From: Berkiella sp964496435
GTDB taxonomy: Bacteria > Pseudomonadota > Gammaproteobacteria > Berkiellales > Berkiellaceae
NCBI GenBank assembly: GCA_964496435.1
Contig: CAZBZP010000019.1
Coordinates: forward strand, 1 to 64,000
Direction: 5' to 3'
Length of the DNA: 64,000 nt
The notes beneath the pieces were generated by a model. That model did no database searches, was not told the DNA's origin, and saw only the letters and a list, made by a program, of their open reading frames with translations. Shown here one piece after another: positions 9,829-18,547 of the stretch (the first letter of the stretch is position 1; the number at the start of each line of letters is the position of its first letter). The position numbers were made by a program, and so were the translations under genes.

Positions 9829-10208
9829 ATACTCCTTACAAAAGATGAAATCAGGCTCATGATGACAGGATCACTGAGGTGTTTAAAAATAACGAGCGTA
9901 CCATCGGGTCTTTTGATCTCAATAGATGCACCTAGCCTAATATCCGTTTGCTGATGTTTGATTGAGGGCATAGCGACCTCATAGAATGGTGTATCGCTTT
10001 TAATCGTAAAGGGATCATGTTGTTTGCTCTTATTCTTGAGCTGAGTATGGCTTAGGCGAAGAACACGACAAATCTCAGACATGGAATGTTTATCTAAAAG
10101 CCCAACTGCTTGTAACCAAATACGATTGGGTATACGACCAGACTTTTCCCTAGTTCCTCGCCAACGATCTAGTTCAACGCGTACAGTTTCAAGGGTAGTG
10201 GTTGGCAT
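9825..10208 (-). CDS. tnpA: IS66 accessory protein TnpA (Orf1)
   Basis: The product is a small IS66 Orf1/TnpA protein with a helix-turn-helix: RIPNRIWLQAVGLLDKHSMSEICRVLRLSHTQL. An upstream ATG exists at 10223, but the ATG at 10208 has GGAG five bases before it and is preferred. The C-terminal part carries IEIKRPDGTLVIF, typical of the family. Together with TnpB it supports the TnpC transposase and probably binds the element ends. Confidence 0.88.
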   Translation of the reverse strand: MPTTTLETVRVELDRWRGTREKSGRIPNRIWLQAVGLLDKHSMSEICRVLRLSHTQLKNKSKQHDPFTIKSDTPFYEVAMPSIKHQQTDIRLGASIEIKRPDGTLVIFKHLSDPVIMSLISSFVRSI

Positions 10209-10274
10209 GTTATCTCCATTCAAATAAATTATGGAGCAACAATAAATCAGGGCCTTAGTGGGGATCTAGACATG

Positions 10275-10290
10275 CTCACCGGTAGGTTAC
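10275..10290 (-). repeat. IS66 right terminal inverted repeat
   Basis: Read on the minus strand this is GTAACCTACCGGTGAG, close to the usual IS66 terminus. It ends eight bases before the stop codon of the next gene. Confidence 0.65.
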
Positions 10291-10297
10291 GGGCAAA

Positions 10298-11266
10298 CTA
10301 TTTCTGCAATAAATTTTTTAAATTATTTTTATATTTAGAACTGTAATAATTTGAGTTCTCCTTTCTTTTTCTATCCCAATAGTCTTGAGATTCTTTTAAC
10401 CCAGGTACCAATTGAGAAATTTGTGGTTTCACAAGTTTCCCAATATCTTGACAACTTTTTAATTCAATATTTTTATTAGATGTAATTATATTAGCAGTCC
10501 CGTCATTAGTATTAATCTTTAACTCTTCAATTCTACATAAGCTCTCGTCACTAACAGCATTTATTTCATTTTCTCCCCAATTAGTGATTTTAAAAATCGT
10601 ACGAACTGAGGTCATTGAATACGAATGCATTAATGTAGAAAAAATGTCTGAAATAGATACTTGATTCATAATGCACAATTTATATGGTTTTAAACATTCA
10701 ATGTTTGTAATGTTTAATGGATTCCATATATATTCATGCTCATCTAAAATTTTCAATGTTCCCGATACAAATACAATGTTTCCCTGATCTTCAACTATAG
10801 AATTATGATCGTTAATTAAAATTTTATCTAATTCGATTTTATTAGATCTTTTAAAGAGTTGATCTATCTGAGATTTTGTTAATAATCCAGTCGGAGGTTC
10901 TTTAAGATCAGCTTGGTACATTTTTATTGCATCTATAAGTTCTGCCTCTGAGGGGACATAATTGAAATATTCTAATTGAGAAAGCATAAGAATTATTGAT
11001 ACCGCAAAGGTGTCCATTTCATCTTTTTGTTTATAATTTTCGGCTTCTTCATTTAATTGCTTTCTCATTGACTCGTCAAGTATTTGATCTAAATTATAAT
11101 GTGGCTTGATAGGGGAAATGTTCTGTTCAACTGATTGCTCAATAGAATAAGCGCATCTTGTCCACATAGTTGCGAGTAAGATAAAAATAGAAAGAGTATT
11201 TGTTTTAATACGAGCCCCCTCTTTTTTGAGCGTATTATTAATACTAAATATAGACGTACAGATCAT
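10298..11266 (-). CDS. exported protein with a peptidoglycan-binding-like domain
   Basis: The N-terminus has a hydrophobic segment, NTLSIFILLATMW, followed by a likely signal-peptidase region near CAYS. Residues about 95-145 (YVPSEAELIDAIKMYQADL, then PPTGLLTKSQIDQLFKRS) resemble the PG_binding_1 fold, in which a three-helix bundle binds cell wall. The rest is unknown and contains several Cys residues that may pair in the periplasm. The start is uncertain: the first ATG lacks a ribosome binding site, while GAGGGGG lies further in, just before the hydrophobic segment. The stop codon is eight bases from the IS66 end, so the C-terminus may have been altered by insertion. Confidence 0.6.
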   Translation of the reverse strand: MICTSIFSINNTLKKEGARIKTNTLSIFILLATMWTRCAYSIEQSVEQNISPIKPHYNLDQILDESMRKQLNEEAENYKQKDEMDTFAVSIILMLSQLEYFNYVPSEAELIDAIKMYQADLKEPPTGLLTKSQIDQLFKRSNKIELDKILINDHNSIVEDQGNIVFVSGTLKILDEHEYIWNPLNITNIECLKPYKLCIMNQVSISDIFSTLMHSYSMTSVRTIFKITNWGENEINAVSDESLCRIEELKINTNDGTANIITSNKNIELKSCQDIGKLVKPQISQLVPGLKESQDYWDRKRKENSNYYSSKYKNNLKNLLQK

Positions 11267-11376
11267 TTATTTATGAATTAAATATATGAAAAGGTACAGG
11301 TCAAGTATTAAAAAATGAACCAAATTCATTCATATCAGGTCATTTATTAATATAATTTGAAAATAAGATAGTACGT

Positions 11377-11799
11377 ATGTACAGTATTTGCTTAAAATCA
11401 TTAATAATACTGATATTAACCTGCTTCGAATGTCTTCCAGCATTCGCCTATGAGTCTAAAGAAGCTTCTAATAATTTTGCAAATGAACTTACGGTGTGTG
11501 CTGCCTTCTACTCAATTTCTTCGGATGCCATCAAGCAAAAGGAAGAAATCCAAAAATCTAGTAATGACTTGTCCAAGCGGTATGCGAAGATTGCAGAAGA
11601 TATGTTTAGTTTAGCGATAACTCTAACTAGCAAAGAAGTAACGCTTGCCAGATACGAGCTGTCTTTGAAAGATATGCAAAAGGATATTAATTCAGATTAC
11701 TCAAATATTTCTATCATAATGAATAAATATTTGCTTGAATGTAAAGAAATATATGAAAACCCTGAGGCAAGGTTAAAATATTGGCGTCAGAAGCAATGA
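11377..11799 (+). CDS. small secreted helical protein, unknown function
   Basis: The 140-residue product starts with a clear signal peptide (CLKSLIILILTCFECLPAFA) cleaved before YESKEA. The mature part is largely helical and rich in Lys, Glu and Ser, with two Cys residues, one near the start (VCAAF) and one near the end (LECKEI). I do not recognise a family. It is divergent from the PG-binding-like gene across about 110 bases and convergent with the PHP-ATPase gene. Confidence 0.6.
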   Translation: MYSICLKSLIILILTCFECLPAFAYESKEASNNFANELTVCAAFYSISSDAIKQKEEIQKSSNDLSKRYAKIAEDMFSLAITLTSKEVTLARYELSLKDMQKDINSDYSNISIIMNKYLLECKEIYENPEARLKYWRQKQ

Positions 11800-11854
11800 A
11801 AAAAATTATTACAAGTCTGAGAGCACACATCAAACGTTCGTGGAGCACTAAATA

Positions 11855-14515
11855 CTATTCGAAACCATATTTTTCTTTGCGGCTTGCAAAAGCAAATTTT
11901 CCACCCTCAAGTAAGTCTGCAGCTAATTTTTGTATATTTGGTAAATCAATAGAACCTTGATTGTCGCTGCCCATCTCAGCATTTTCATCAGATGCAGAAA
12001 ATGCGCCAATCCATTCAGCATCTCCGAAGACGGGAATATTTGCATTGTGAGTTGCAAAAACGAATTGTCTATAGAGTTTTACACGTCTGAGCTCAGAAAC
12101 AATCTTATCAGCTATAAATGCATTATCGAGGTTGTCTTCTGGTTGATCCATTATCAAAGGGTCTTTATTATCAAGTAATAACATCAATAAAATAGCCGTG
12201 CATTGTTGGCCCGGTGAAATATGATCGATTAGTTTAAAGATAGGCGTTTGCTGAGTAGAAACATTAAGTTCAATTTGAATAGAATCTTCAATTATAAATT
12301 CCTCAATTTTCATTATTTGTTCTGCTGAAAGCTTGGATAGACCTTCAGCAACTGCATCTGTGCAACCCCAGTTAGCATTTTTAATTGCATCTTTACCCTG
12401 TCTCAACTTTTCTGCTAATGCTATTGTAGAAAAGGGCTCGGCATCCTTTATCCATGATAACCTTCCAGATCCGATGTTAGGTAAATTAAAATTGCTCATG
12501 AATTCAATTAGGGAATCCCTATTGCTTTCAGGTTTAAATATTAACTTCAGCTTTCCATCTAACCTTCTGTTAATTCTTTTAACACCTTGTGAAATTAGAT
12601 TATTACGAGCAGCTTGCTTTTCGGAAATTGAAGAAAGATATTCTTTTCTTTCTAATTTGGCTTTTTCATGATTTGATTTAGTTTTTTCCAGCTCAGTTCT
12701 CTTTGGTTTTAAGGCTTCAATATTGCGAAGTAACTGTTGATAATTCTCTCCGATTTCTTTTCCTGATTTCCCTTCATTTGCAGGTATTTTTTTGAATTCT
12801 CGCTCAAGCTCTTCCTGATAAGAGTTAATATTTGATTCTATAGATAATTTTTTCTTATCATATTCAATTATTGCATCTTTAATTAGTTTCTTAATTGTTC
12901 TTATATTACCTGAAATGTCATCTTTTAATTTGCCTAGTATGGATTTAATTTCCCCAAGATCATCCTTGTCAGGTAAATTTAGGAGATTATTATCATCAAA
13001 TTCATCAATTGCTGGTAGAGAATCTTCAAATTGCACAAGCTGTTGGTCTATTAATGTTATCTTTGAATCAGCATGTTTCAAGAGGAATTTTTCAGCTTCT
13101 ATGAGAGAGACATTTTTTAATTTTGCATCTAGACCAAGGGAGCTATATTGTTGAGCCTCTTCTTCGTATTTAGTAAGCTTCTGGATTTCGCACTCAAGAA
13201 ATGATATTTGATCAATATAACTTGAGATTTGTTTTTGATTTTCCCCCAGCTTAGAATAAATTGGTGAGATCTCAGATTCTTCGTTAATTTTTTCAGTGTT
13301 TAAAAATCGCTCTAACACATTGAGTTGCAATGCTTTATCTTTTGCTATTTCATGTATTTCGCTTTGTCCAAAAATTTCAATTTCTGGAAGAATATCATGT
13401 GGGGAGAACGAAGATATTGTACCGTCAATGGTTTTTACGGTTGGCGATTCTTCTCCATATCTTCTTGAAATAATATATTTATTACCTTGCTTGTTTGCAG
13501 ATTTAACTATTAATTCTACAAAAGCGCGCTCTTTTCCAAGGTTTTCGTCTATTATCTGTTTATGTTGTTTTTGTGCGCTTTTACCAATCGGATTAAGATT
13601 TAGTGCGTACCTTATAAATTCAATTAAAGTGGATTTACCTGTGCCCTTACCACCTATAATGGCATTTAGGTGGTCAGAAAAGTCAATCTCTAAATTATTG
13701 AGGTATCCGCCAATTACTCTAATTTTTTCAATTCTTGAATAGTATCCTTCGGATATATCTGAATTTAGACGGACTCTTGACTCTGGGTCATAAAAAGCTT
13801 GTTTGAATGATGAAAAGCAGGGTTTTGTCATTTTTATCAAGCAAGAGGCATTTTCCTTTTTTAATACGCTCGGTTCATGGACGTCAGTAGCATTAATTAT
13901 AGCTAAAGGCTTTTCTCTTTTATATGCAGGGGTTTTATTAGTTAAAATTTCATAATTAGCTTGATCACCGGCTTCTTTTATTGCTGTTAATGTAGTTGGT
14001 ATTTGAGCAGCTAATAAAAGAGGATTTTTCCAAACATGTTGTAGTTTACTCTTTAGTACACCATTATCCTCAGTGCAATGTGCTGCAAAAATAAATCCGT
14101 CAATTTCATCGATGGTACTCAAAATTTGTTCTGCGCTTAATTTTGAAGGTTCAATTTTGGCATCTGTATTAATTTGTAATCGCCCAAGATATTCATGAAG
14201 CTTGGATTTTGGTGTGTCTTCAGGGAAGAGGCATACAAAGTGTACTTTTTCACTAGAAGTAATTTCAAAGCCTGGAAAAACAATTATTCCCTCAGATATA
14301 AACTTCTTACGTATTTCATCAATTGAGTCTACACTAGCATGATCTGCAATCCCAACTATCTTTATGCCTTCATCAAGACAGGTCTGCAACAATTGGCTAT
14401 TGTATTCTTCTTCATCCGTCGTTTCTTGTTTACCTCTATATTTAATATAACTTGCAGGATTAACTTGCAATGCACATTTCCAAAATTTGGCTTTATTAAA
14501 CTTTTCCGATACCAC
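11855..14515 (-). CDS. TrlF-type protein: PHP phosphoesterase domain fused to SMC-like ATPase
   Basis: The open frame reaches 14659 only through a TTG. A GTG at 14515 with GGAAGG upstream gives a product of about 886 residues that begins right before the PHP domain, so I chose it. The PHP part shows GIADHASVDS, FPGFEIT, AAHCTEDNG and ATDVHEP. An SMC/RecN-like ATPase follows, with Walker A GGKGTGKST, a long coiled coil, and Walker B LIMDQPEDNLDN. The final FVFATHNANIPV is the usual H-loop region. The first PHP metal motif, normally HxH, is QVN here. The family name TrlF is from my knowledge; a role in conflict or nucleic-acid damage is inferred from neighbours, which are mostly nucleases. Confidence 0.75.
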   Translation of the reverse strand: MVSEKFNKAKFWKCALQVNPASYIKYRGKQETTDEEEYNSQLLQTCLDEGIKIVGIADHASVDSIDEIRKKFISEGIIVFPGFEITSSEKVHFVCLFPEDTPKSKLHEYLGRLQINTDAKIEPSKLSAEQILSTIDEIDGFIFAAHCTEDNGVLKSKLQHVWKNPLLLAAQIPTTLTAIKEAGDQANYEILTNKTPAYKREKPLAIINATDVHEPSVLKKENASCLIKMTKPCFSSFKQAFYDPESRVRLNSDISEGYYSRIEKIRVIGGYLNNLEIDFSDHLNAIIGGKGTGKSTLIEFIRYALNLNPIGKSAQKQHKQIIDENLGKERAFVELIVKSANKQGNKYIISRRYGEESPTVKTIDGTISSFSPHDILPEIEIFGQSEIHEIAKDKALQLNVLERFLNTEKINEESEISPIYSKLGENQKQISSYIDQISFLECEIQKLTKYEEEAQQYSSLGLDAKLKNVSLIEAEKFLLKHADSKITLIDQQLVQFEDSLPAIDEFDDNNLLNLPDKDDLGEIKSILGKLKDDISGNIRTIKKLIKDAIIEYDKKKLSIESNINSYQEELEREFKKIPANEGKSGKEIGENYQQLLRNIEALKPKRTELEKTKSNHEKAKLERKEYLSSISEKQAARNNLISQGVKRINRRLDGKLKLIFKPESNRDSLIEFMSNFNLPNIGSGRLSWIKDAEPFSTIALAEKLRQGKDAIKNANWGCTDAVAEGLSKLSAEQIMKIEEFIIEDSIQIELNVSTQQTPIFKLIDHISPGQQCTAILLMLLLDNKDPLIMDQPEDNLDNAFIADKIVSELRRVKLYRQFVFATHNANIPVFGDAEWIGAFSASDENAEMGSDNQGSIDLPNIQKLAADLLEGGKFAFASRKEKYGFE

Positions 14516-14718
14516 GGTATACCTTCCCTTTGAATCTATATACCATCTTGTGGTACTAAGATGAGTATAATAAGTTAATTTGAAAAATAGATACAAATCA
14601 TTATCCGACAGTAGATAGCAAACTAACATCCTGTTGGCAAACCGATGAACGTAGTTCAATATGTATTTTTAATCGTTTAACTTGACGGGAGTCTATTGTT
14701 TGCATTTACAGGATATGA

Positions 14719-15327
14719 CTAGGTTCTCAATACTTCTTTCTTAGCAGACGGTAACAGATCTAATTGAACAAGAACTAATTCAACTGCATTTATGGCTTCT
14801 GCGACGGAACAGATGAAGACTTCACCAAAAGGGACATCTTTATCAAGATATTCTGAAAGAATCTCATGTGATCGCAATTCAACGTCTTCAGCACTATTTG
14901 TGTGGTAAACTGTATTGATCTTCCATTCGCCCAAGAGTTTATCCAATGCTTGAAACCGCCTAATTCTTTTTTTTAGCCCAGTTATCCGCTTTGAATTTGA
15001 GTTCTGACTACTTCCTTTGAGAGCACCATGATTGCTTTTTAATTCTATGAGATAGGCAATTGCTAAAGAAGAATCTTTCTCAAAAGGTAATGAATAGCTT
15101 CCATGGCAATGAACGCCACTAACCACATGATTGGGTATAAATCCTTTGTGATTTACTAATCGACGTCCACCGCAGATCTGGCAGGTCGCTTTAATGCCTA
15201 ACCACATGTTATTTACTTCCTCAAGTCGCTCCTCAACGCGATTTATAGTCATTCCGACTTTTACACGTTTCGCCTCCTCGTTCTCAAGAATATATACTCG
15301 TCCGTAAAGATATCTAAAGGCGGTCAT
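14719..15327 (-). CDS. GIY-YIG / T5orf172-type nuclease domain protein
   Basis: The 202-residue product begins GRVYILENEEAKRVKVGMT, matching the GIY-YIG superfamily branch called T5orf172/MUG113, in which the first motif is followed by a conserved VKVG. A Cys-rich insert (CQICGGRR, then GVHCHG) may bind zinc. The later part, VYHTNSAEDVELRSHEILSEYL and FGEVFICSVAEAI, fits the conserved C-terminal half of that fold. The likely activity is DNA cleavage or binding. It is on the same strand as the upstream HTH gene and the downstream PHP-ATPase gene and may be transcribed with them. Confidence 0.7.
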   Translation of the reverse strand: MTAFRYLYGRVYILENEEAKRVKVGMTINRVEERLEEVNNMWLGIKATCQICGGRRLVNHKGFIPNHVVSGVHCHGSYSLPFEKDSSLAIAYLIELKSNHGALKGSSQNSNSKRITGLKKRIRRFQALDKLLGEWKINTVYHTNSAEDVELRSHEILSEYLDKDVPFGEVFICSVAEAINAVELVLVQLDLLPSAKKEVLRT

Positions 15328-15412
15328 AATCGCTAAAACCCTTCTCGAAGTTTTGAAGATTCAAATATTAACTCAAGATCACTTAATTTAGTGTTCAAAC
15401 AAACTTATAATG

Positions 15413-16039
15413 CTAATAAGTTTGCCTCTGGCTAAGGACCTCCAGCCATGTATCAAGATCTTTTTTCAAGTATCGAATTGTTTTTCCTATCTTGAGGTAT
15501 GGTGGACTAGAAATGTTGTCAGCATTCCCTTTGCAACGAGATTTGCGCAAAAAACCTACACTCATGTTGATATAATGTGCTGCCTCTTTCTCTGAAAAAC
15601 TACGATTTAATGCTGTGGCTTTTGAGTTGTTTGTCCCAGCTTCGTCTTTTGTAGAATTTGGATTACTTTTAATTAGTTTTTTTATTTTCTCTTCTCTCTT
15701 ATGAGATTTAATTAGGCAATCCAATACTTTTTGTCTTTGAATTTCCGTATATGGTATGCAGTCTTGCCGGTAATTACCGTCCTTGCAATTCAACATAATT
15801 TCAAGGCAAGTATCTATCATTCCTTGAACGATCTTCGAGATATAATTAACATTTGAGATGCTATTATCGAAGATAGCTAAGCATTTTTCACAATTTTGAA
15901 TTAAATCTTGATATAAAAATAAAACACTAATCCATTCTTGTATCGAGGGGTCATTTTTTATCGCATTTAAGGTTAGTTTTAATGTGCTTAGATCTTCTTT
16001 TGCTTTACTTATAGCAATATCAATATCAATTTCAAGCAT
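15413..16039 (-). CDS. HTH (excisionase/MerR-like) domain protein
   Basis: The N-terminal 130 residues are helical and unrecognised, with several Cys. The C-terminal 60 residues form an excisionase-type winged HTH: SFSEKEAAHYINMSVGFLR, then PPYLKIGKTIRYLKKDLDTWL. This domain is common in Xis proteins and small regulators. Here it sits at the end of a larger protein, so it may be a DNA-targeting regulator. It lies between the GIY-YIG gene and the endonuclease I gene on the same strand. Confidence 0.65.
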   Translation of the reverse strand: MLEIDIDIAISKAKEDLSTLKLTLNAIKNDPSIQEWISVLFLYQDLIQNCEKCLAIFDNSISNVNYISKIVQGMIDTCLEIMLNCKDGNYRQDCIPYTEIQRQKVLDCLIKSHKREEKIKKLIKSNPNSTKDEAGTNNSKATALNRSFSEKEAAHYINMSVGFLRKSRCKGNADNISSPPYLKIGKTIRYLKKDLDTWLEVLSQRQTY

Positions 16040-16053
16040 GTTGCTAACAGTCC

Positions 16054-16791
16054 TTAATTACATCGTTCTGCATACTTACTAATGTATGTATTATCATTAC
16101 CTTGAGCTTCTTTAACTTTCATGTTCCATATTATTTCCCAATCAGAAGGCGGATAAGTCTTATTCCATCGTTTGAACATTTCTTCTTGGTTGGCGCTTAG
16201 CTTGAATGGATAAGTATTTGCCAGATATAGATGCGCTCGGGCTATCATTCCTTTGACTTCATCACGTGGCTCAACAACTCGGTATTTCGTATCAATTATG
16301 ATCTTACATCCATGAAAATTATATTTTTTCTCCCTACTTTCTGGGTAAAATTCACCAAAACGATAATCATTTCTAGCCTGATTTACTTCGCCTATAGCAG
16401 GTACAATATTGTGAAGGTCGGTATGCATTTTGCGAAATTCAGAATCGATTTTTTCGCAGCATTTTCGGCCTTTATATTTCTTGCCGTTTTTCTTTTCGCA
16501 TATAGGTTCACGCCAACATTCTCTTTGCTTTCCAAACCAAGAGGCTGGAACAAGATGCTCCCATTCAACCCTATTTGCCCTTCTGACCTCTCTTGGCTCA
16601 TAACCACAACTCTGATGGTCCACATTTAGTTGTTCGTCATATTTACAGCCGCAATATACAGTTTCTGGGTTGGAGGCCCATATGCTTCTTGCTATTCTCT
16701 TCGATTCTTGAAAATTTTTTGGGTGTTCAGCTTTTGCTATATTTATGAAGACTAAAAAACAAGCTACAAATATTTGTAATAGTTTAGCCAT
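16054..16791 (-). CDS. endA: secreted endonuclease I (EndA/Dns family)
   Basis: The product has a signal peptide (MAKLLQIFVACFLVFINIAKA) and the endonuclease I core: VEWEHLVPASWFG, then a Cys-rich stretch, then MHTDLHNIVPAIGEVNQARND and YRFGEFY. The EWEH and DLHN motifs carry the metal-binding catalytic residues. The family cuts double-stranded DNA in the periplasm or outside the cell. It is six bases downstream of the PDDEXK nuclease gene, so the two are likely co-transcribed. Confidence 0.9.
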   Translation of the reverse strand: MAKLLQIFVACFLVFINIAKAEHPKNFQESKRIARSIWASNPETVYCGCKYDEQLNVDHQSCGYEPREVRRANRVEWEHLVPASWFGKQRECWREPICEKKNGKKYKGRKCCEKIDSEFRKMHTDLHNIVPAIGEVNQARNDYRFGEFYPESREKKYNFHGCKIIIDTKYRVVEPRDEVKGMIARAHLYLANTYPFKLSANQEEMFKRWNKTYPPSDWEIIWNMKVKEAQGNDNTYISKYAERCN

Positions 16792-16797
16792 TCGAAA

Positions 16798-17883
16798 CTA
16801 ATTTTCATCCTTCTCTTCATTACCTTCTAAGGCAGGCTTATTTTCTTGAAGAGCTAATTTCTCTCTTGCAGAGGCGATAGCTAAGTGCAGTTTTTTCTGT
16901 AATATTTCTTTCGGAGGTAGCTGGGTTAGATATTCGGCAACATGGATTCCACCTTGACCCATCTCTAATAGCTCAACTTGTTCTTGGTTTTTTTCAGCAC
17001 ACAATATTATTCCAAGAGGTGCTTCTTCCCCTTCTTTGCGTTCATGCTTGTTTAACCATCTTAAGTACAATTCCACTTGGCCTTTATGAGCTGCTGAAAA
17101 TTTATCAAGTTTGAGCTCCAACAAAATAAGTCTTTTGAGGCCTCTGTGGAAAAATAATAAATCTAGGTAGAAATCTTCTCCACCAATGGTGATTCTTTTT
17201 TGACGCTCTACAAAGCAAAAATCGCTTCCTAGCTCTCCGATGAAGGCCGATAGTTCTCCAAGGATCGCATTTTCTAAATTACTTTCGCTATAATCTTGTG
17301 GTAAGTCTAAAAAGTTCAGCAAATAGGGGTCTTTAAATACTAGAGTTGGAGTTACTTTTGATTCTTGTCCAAGTTTAGTTAGTTCTGCTTTGATAAAGGT
17401 TTCAGTATTTTTAGAAAGAGCTGTTCTTTCATAAAGCATCCCTTGGATTTTGGTTCGCAATGCACGAACACTCCACCGTTCTAGTCGGCACATTTCGCAA
17501 TAAAATTGCATTTTTAGGGGATCTTTTAAGACCAGTATCTCCACAAAATGTGACCATGACAATTGTTGCGACAGTGTCGCAATAATCTCAAACTCGGGGA
17601 ATACCTTGTTGAAGTTAACCATTCTTGAGAGATTATCTCGGGTGAACCCTTTCCCAAATGCTTCTGTAAGCCTTTCAGCGAGGCTTTCCATAACCTGCTT
17701 GCCATATTCAGCTCGTTCTTCTTGGCCAATTAAATCTTGGTTAATTTGGGCTCCAATATGCCAGTAAAGCACTACAAGAGCAGAATTTACAAATGTTGAA
17801 ACCGAAGACTTGGCTTCGCTGATTAATATGCTAATAGTATTAAACAGCTTCTTAGATGATTGTTCCGTTACGCGTATATTCAC
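16798..17883 (-). CDS. yhcG: PDDEXK nuclease domain protein, YhcG/DUF1016 family
   Basis: The 361-residue protein has the two-part DUF1016 structure. The N-terminal half includes VVLYWHIGAQINQD, FSRDNLSRM-like text (FTRDNLSRMVNF) and the family hallmark LSQQLSWSHFVEIL. The C-terminal PDDEXK half carries EDFYLDLLFFHRGLKRLILLELKLDKF, with the D and ExK catalytic residues. Such proteins are associated with restriction or recombination functions. A perfect 13-bp inverted repeat sits 28 bases upstream of the start and nearly the same sequence occurs inside the gene. Confidence 0.88.
   Translation of the reverse strand: MNIRVTEQSSKKLFNTISILISEAKSSVSTFVNSALVVLYWHIGAQINQDLIGQEERAEYGKQVMESLAERLTEAFGKGFTRDNLSRMVNFNKVFPEFEIIATLSQQLSWSHFVEILVLKDPLKMQFYCEMCRLERWSVRALRTKIQGMLYERTALSKNTETFIKAELTKLGQESKVTPTLVFKDPYLLNFLDLPQDYSESNLENAILGELSAFIGELGSDFCFVERQKRITIGGEDFYLDLLFFHRGLKRLILLELKLDKFSAAHKGQVELYLRWLNKHERKEGEEAPLGIILCAEKNQEQVELLEMGQGGIHVAEYLTQLPPKEILQKKLHLAIASAREKLALQENKPALEGNEEKDEN
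17561..17586. repeat. intragenic copy of the yhcG promoter palindrome
   Basis: AATTGTTGCGACA, a G-centred junction and TGTCGCAATAAT form an almost perfect inverted repeat. It encodes the conserved IATLSQQL of the nuclease. It differs from the promoter copy at the centre and near the right end. Confidence 0.6.
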
Positions 17884-17910
17884 GGGAAATACCTTTTCAT
17901 GCCTTGTTTA

Positions 17911-17937
17911 AATTGTTGCGACACTGTCGCAACAATT
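17911..17937. promoter_or_regulatory. perfect 13-bp inverted repeat upstream of the yhcG-like gene
   Basis: AATTGTTGCGACA is followed by a single C and then its exact complement. It lies 28 bases before the start codon, where an operator would be expected. The same palindrome recurs within the coding sequence. Confidence 0.6.
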
Positions 17938-18087
17938 CTGTTGTGCCTACACATATGGCAATATTTATACAAAAATCAGTGCATTAGAGTAACAGAAGTG
18001 AGGTAACGAATGGGATAGGGTTAAAGCATATATATAATAGAATGGTAGCCGACTTACTGTATATGCACTATTACTAGTGTTTTTTTT

Positions 18088-18114
18088 ATTAGCCACGCGA
18101 AAAGCGTGGCTAAT
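18088..18114. terminator. 11-bp hairpin downstream of the histone-like gene
   Basis: ATTAGCCACGC and its exact complement flank a GAAAA loop, 20 bases beyond the stop codon of the minus-strand gene. A T-run lies on the wrong side for a standard minus-strand terminator, so the terminator call is tentative. Confidence 0.4.
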
Positions 18115-18134
18115 GATGGGGCTATTTATAACTA

Positions 18135-18386
18135 TTAAGCCACTTTCTTCTTACGAACTACTCGTTTTTTTCTAACGGCTTGTTTAGGTGCTGCCTTTAC
18201 CGCTTTTTTAGTTTTCGGTTTGCTTGCTTTACGTTTGGTTTTTTTGGGAAGTTCAACTTTAGCAGCTTTTACCTTAGTCGAAACTTTTCGTTTTTTTGTA
18301 GCAGGTTTTTTTGATACTTTGGGAGCCTTTGCTTTTGCCTTTGTAGCTTTCTTTGTCTTAGGAGCAGCCTTTTTTGAAGTTGTCAT
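18135..18386 (-). CDS. lysine-rich histone H1-like DNA-binding protein
   Basis: The 83-residue product is almost entirely Lys, Ala, Pro, Thr and Val with KKA/TKK repeats, like the chlamydial HctB and other bacterial histone H1-like tails. It is expected to bind and compact DNA without sequence specificity. The start has AAGGA upstream. It is monocistronic, followed by a strong hairpin. A plasmid copy could act as a stealth or nucleoid protein, but this is inference. Confidence 0.75.
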   Translation of the reverse strand: MTTSKKAAPKTKKATKAKAKAPKVSKKPATKKRKVSTKVKAAKVELPKKTKRKASKPKTKKAVKAAPKQAVRKKRVVRKKKVA

Positions 18387-18547
18387 ATAAATTCCTTTTG
18401 AGTTGTGTTACAAAATCAAATTTAGCACAACTATTGGAAAAGTAAAATGCTCCATTATTGAATATCCATATATTTCTGGAAAAGTTAATTTTGGGGAAGG
18501 TTAATGAGCGATTATTAAAAGTAAACGTGGCGACTTTGAAATCGACT

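Larger units (their letters stand above)
7668..10290. mobile_element. IS66-family insertion sequence with convergent tnpC
   Basis: The ends are imperfect inverted repeats: GTAACCCTCCGATAAG at 7668-7683 and the complement of GTAACCTACCGGTGAG at 10275-10290 (12 of 16 matching). The GTAAnC...CCGGTGA form is typical of IS66. Inside are tnpC on plus and tnpB and tnpA on minus. The flanking 8-mers (ACATTTTT left, GGGCAAAC right) do not match, so no 8-bp target duplication is visible. The canonical IS66 order has all three genes in one direction; here tnpC is inverted relative to tnpAB. Confidence 0.8.
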
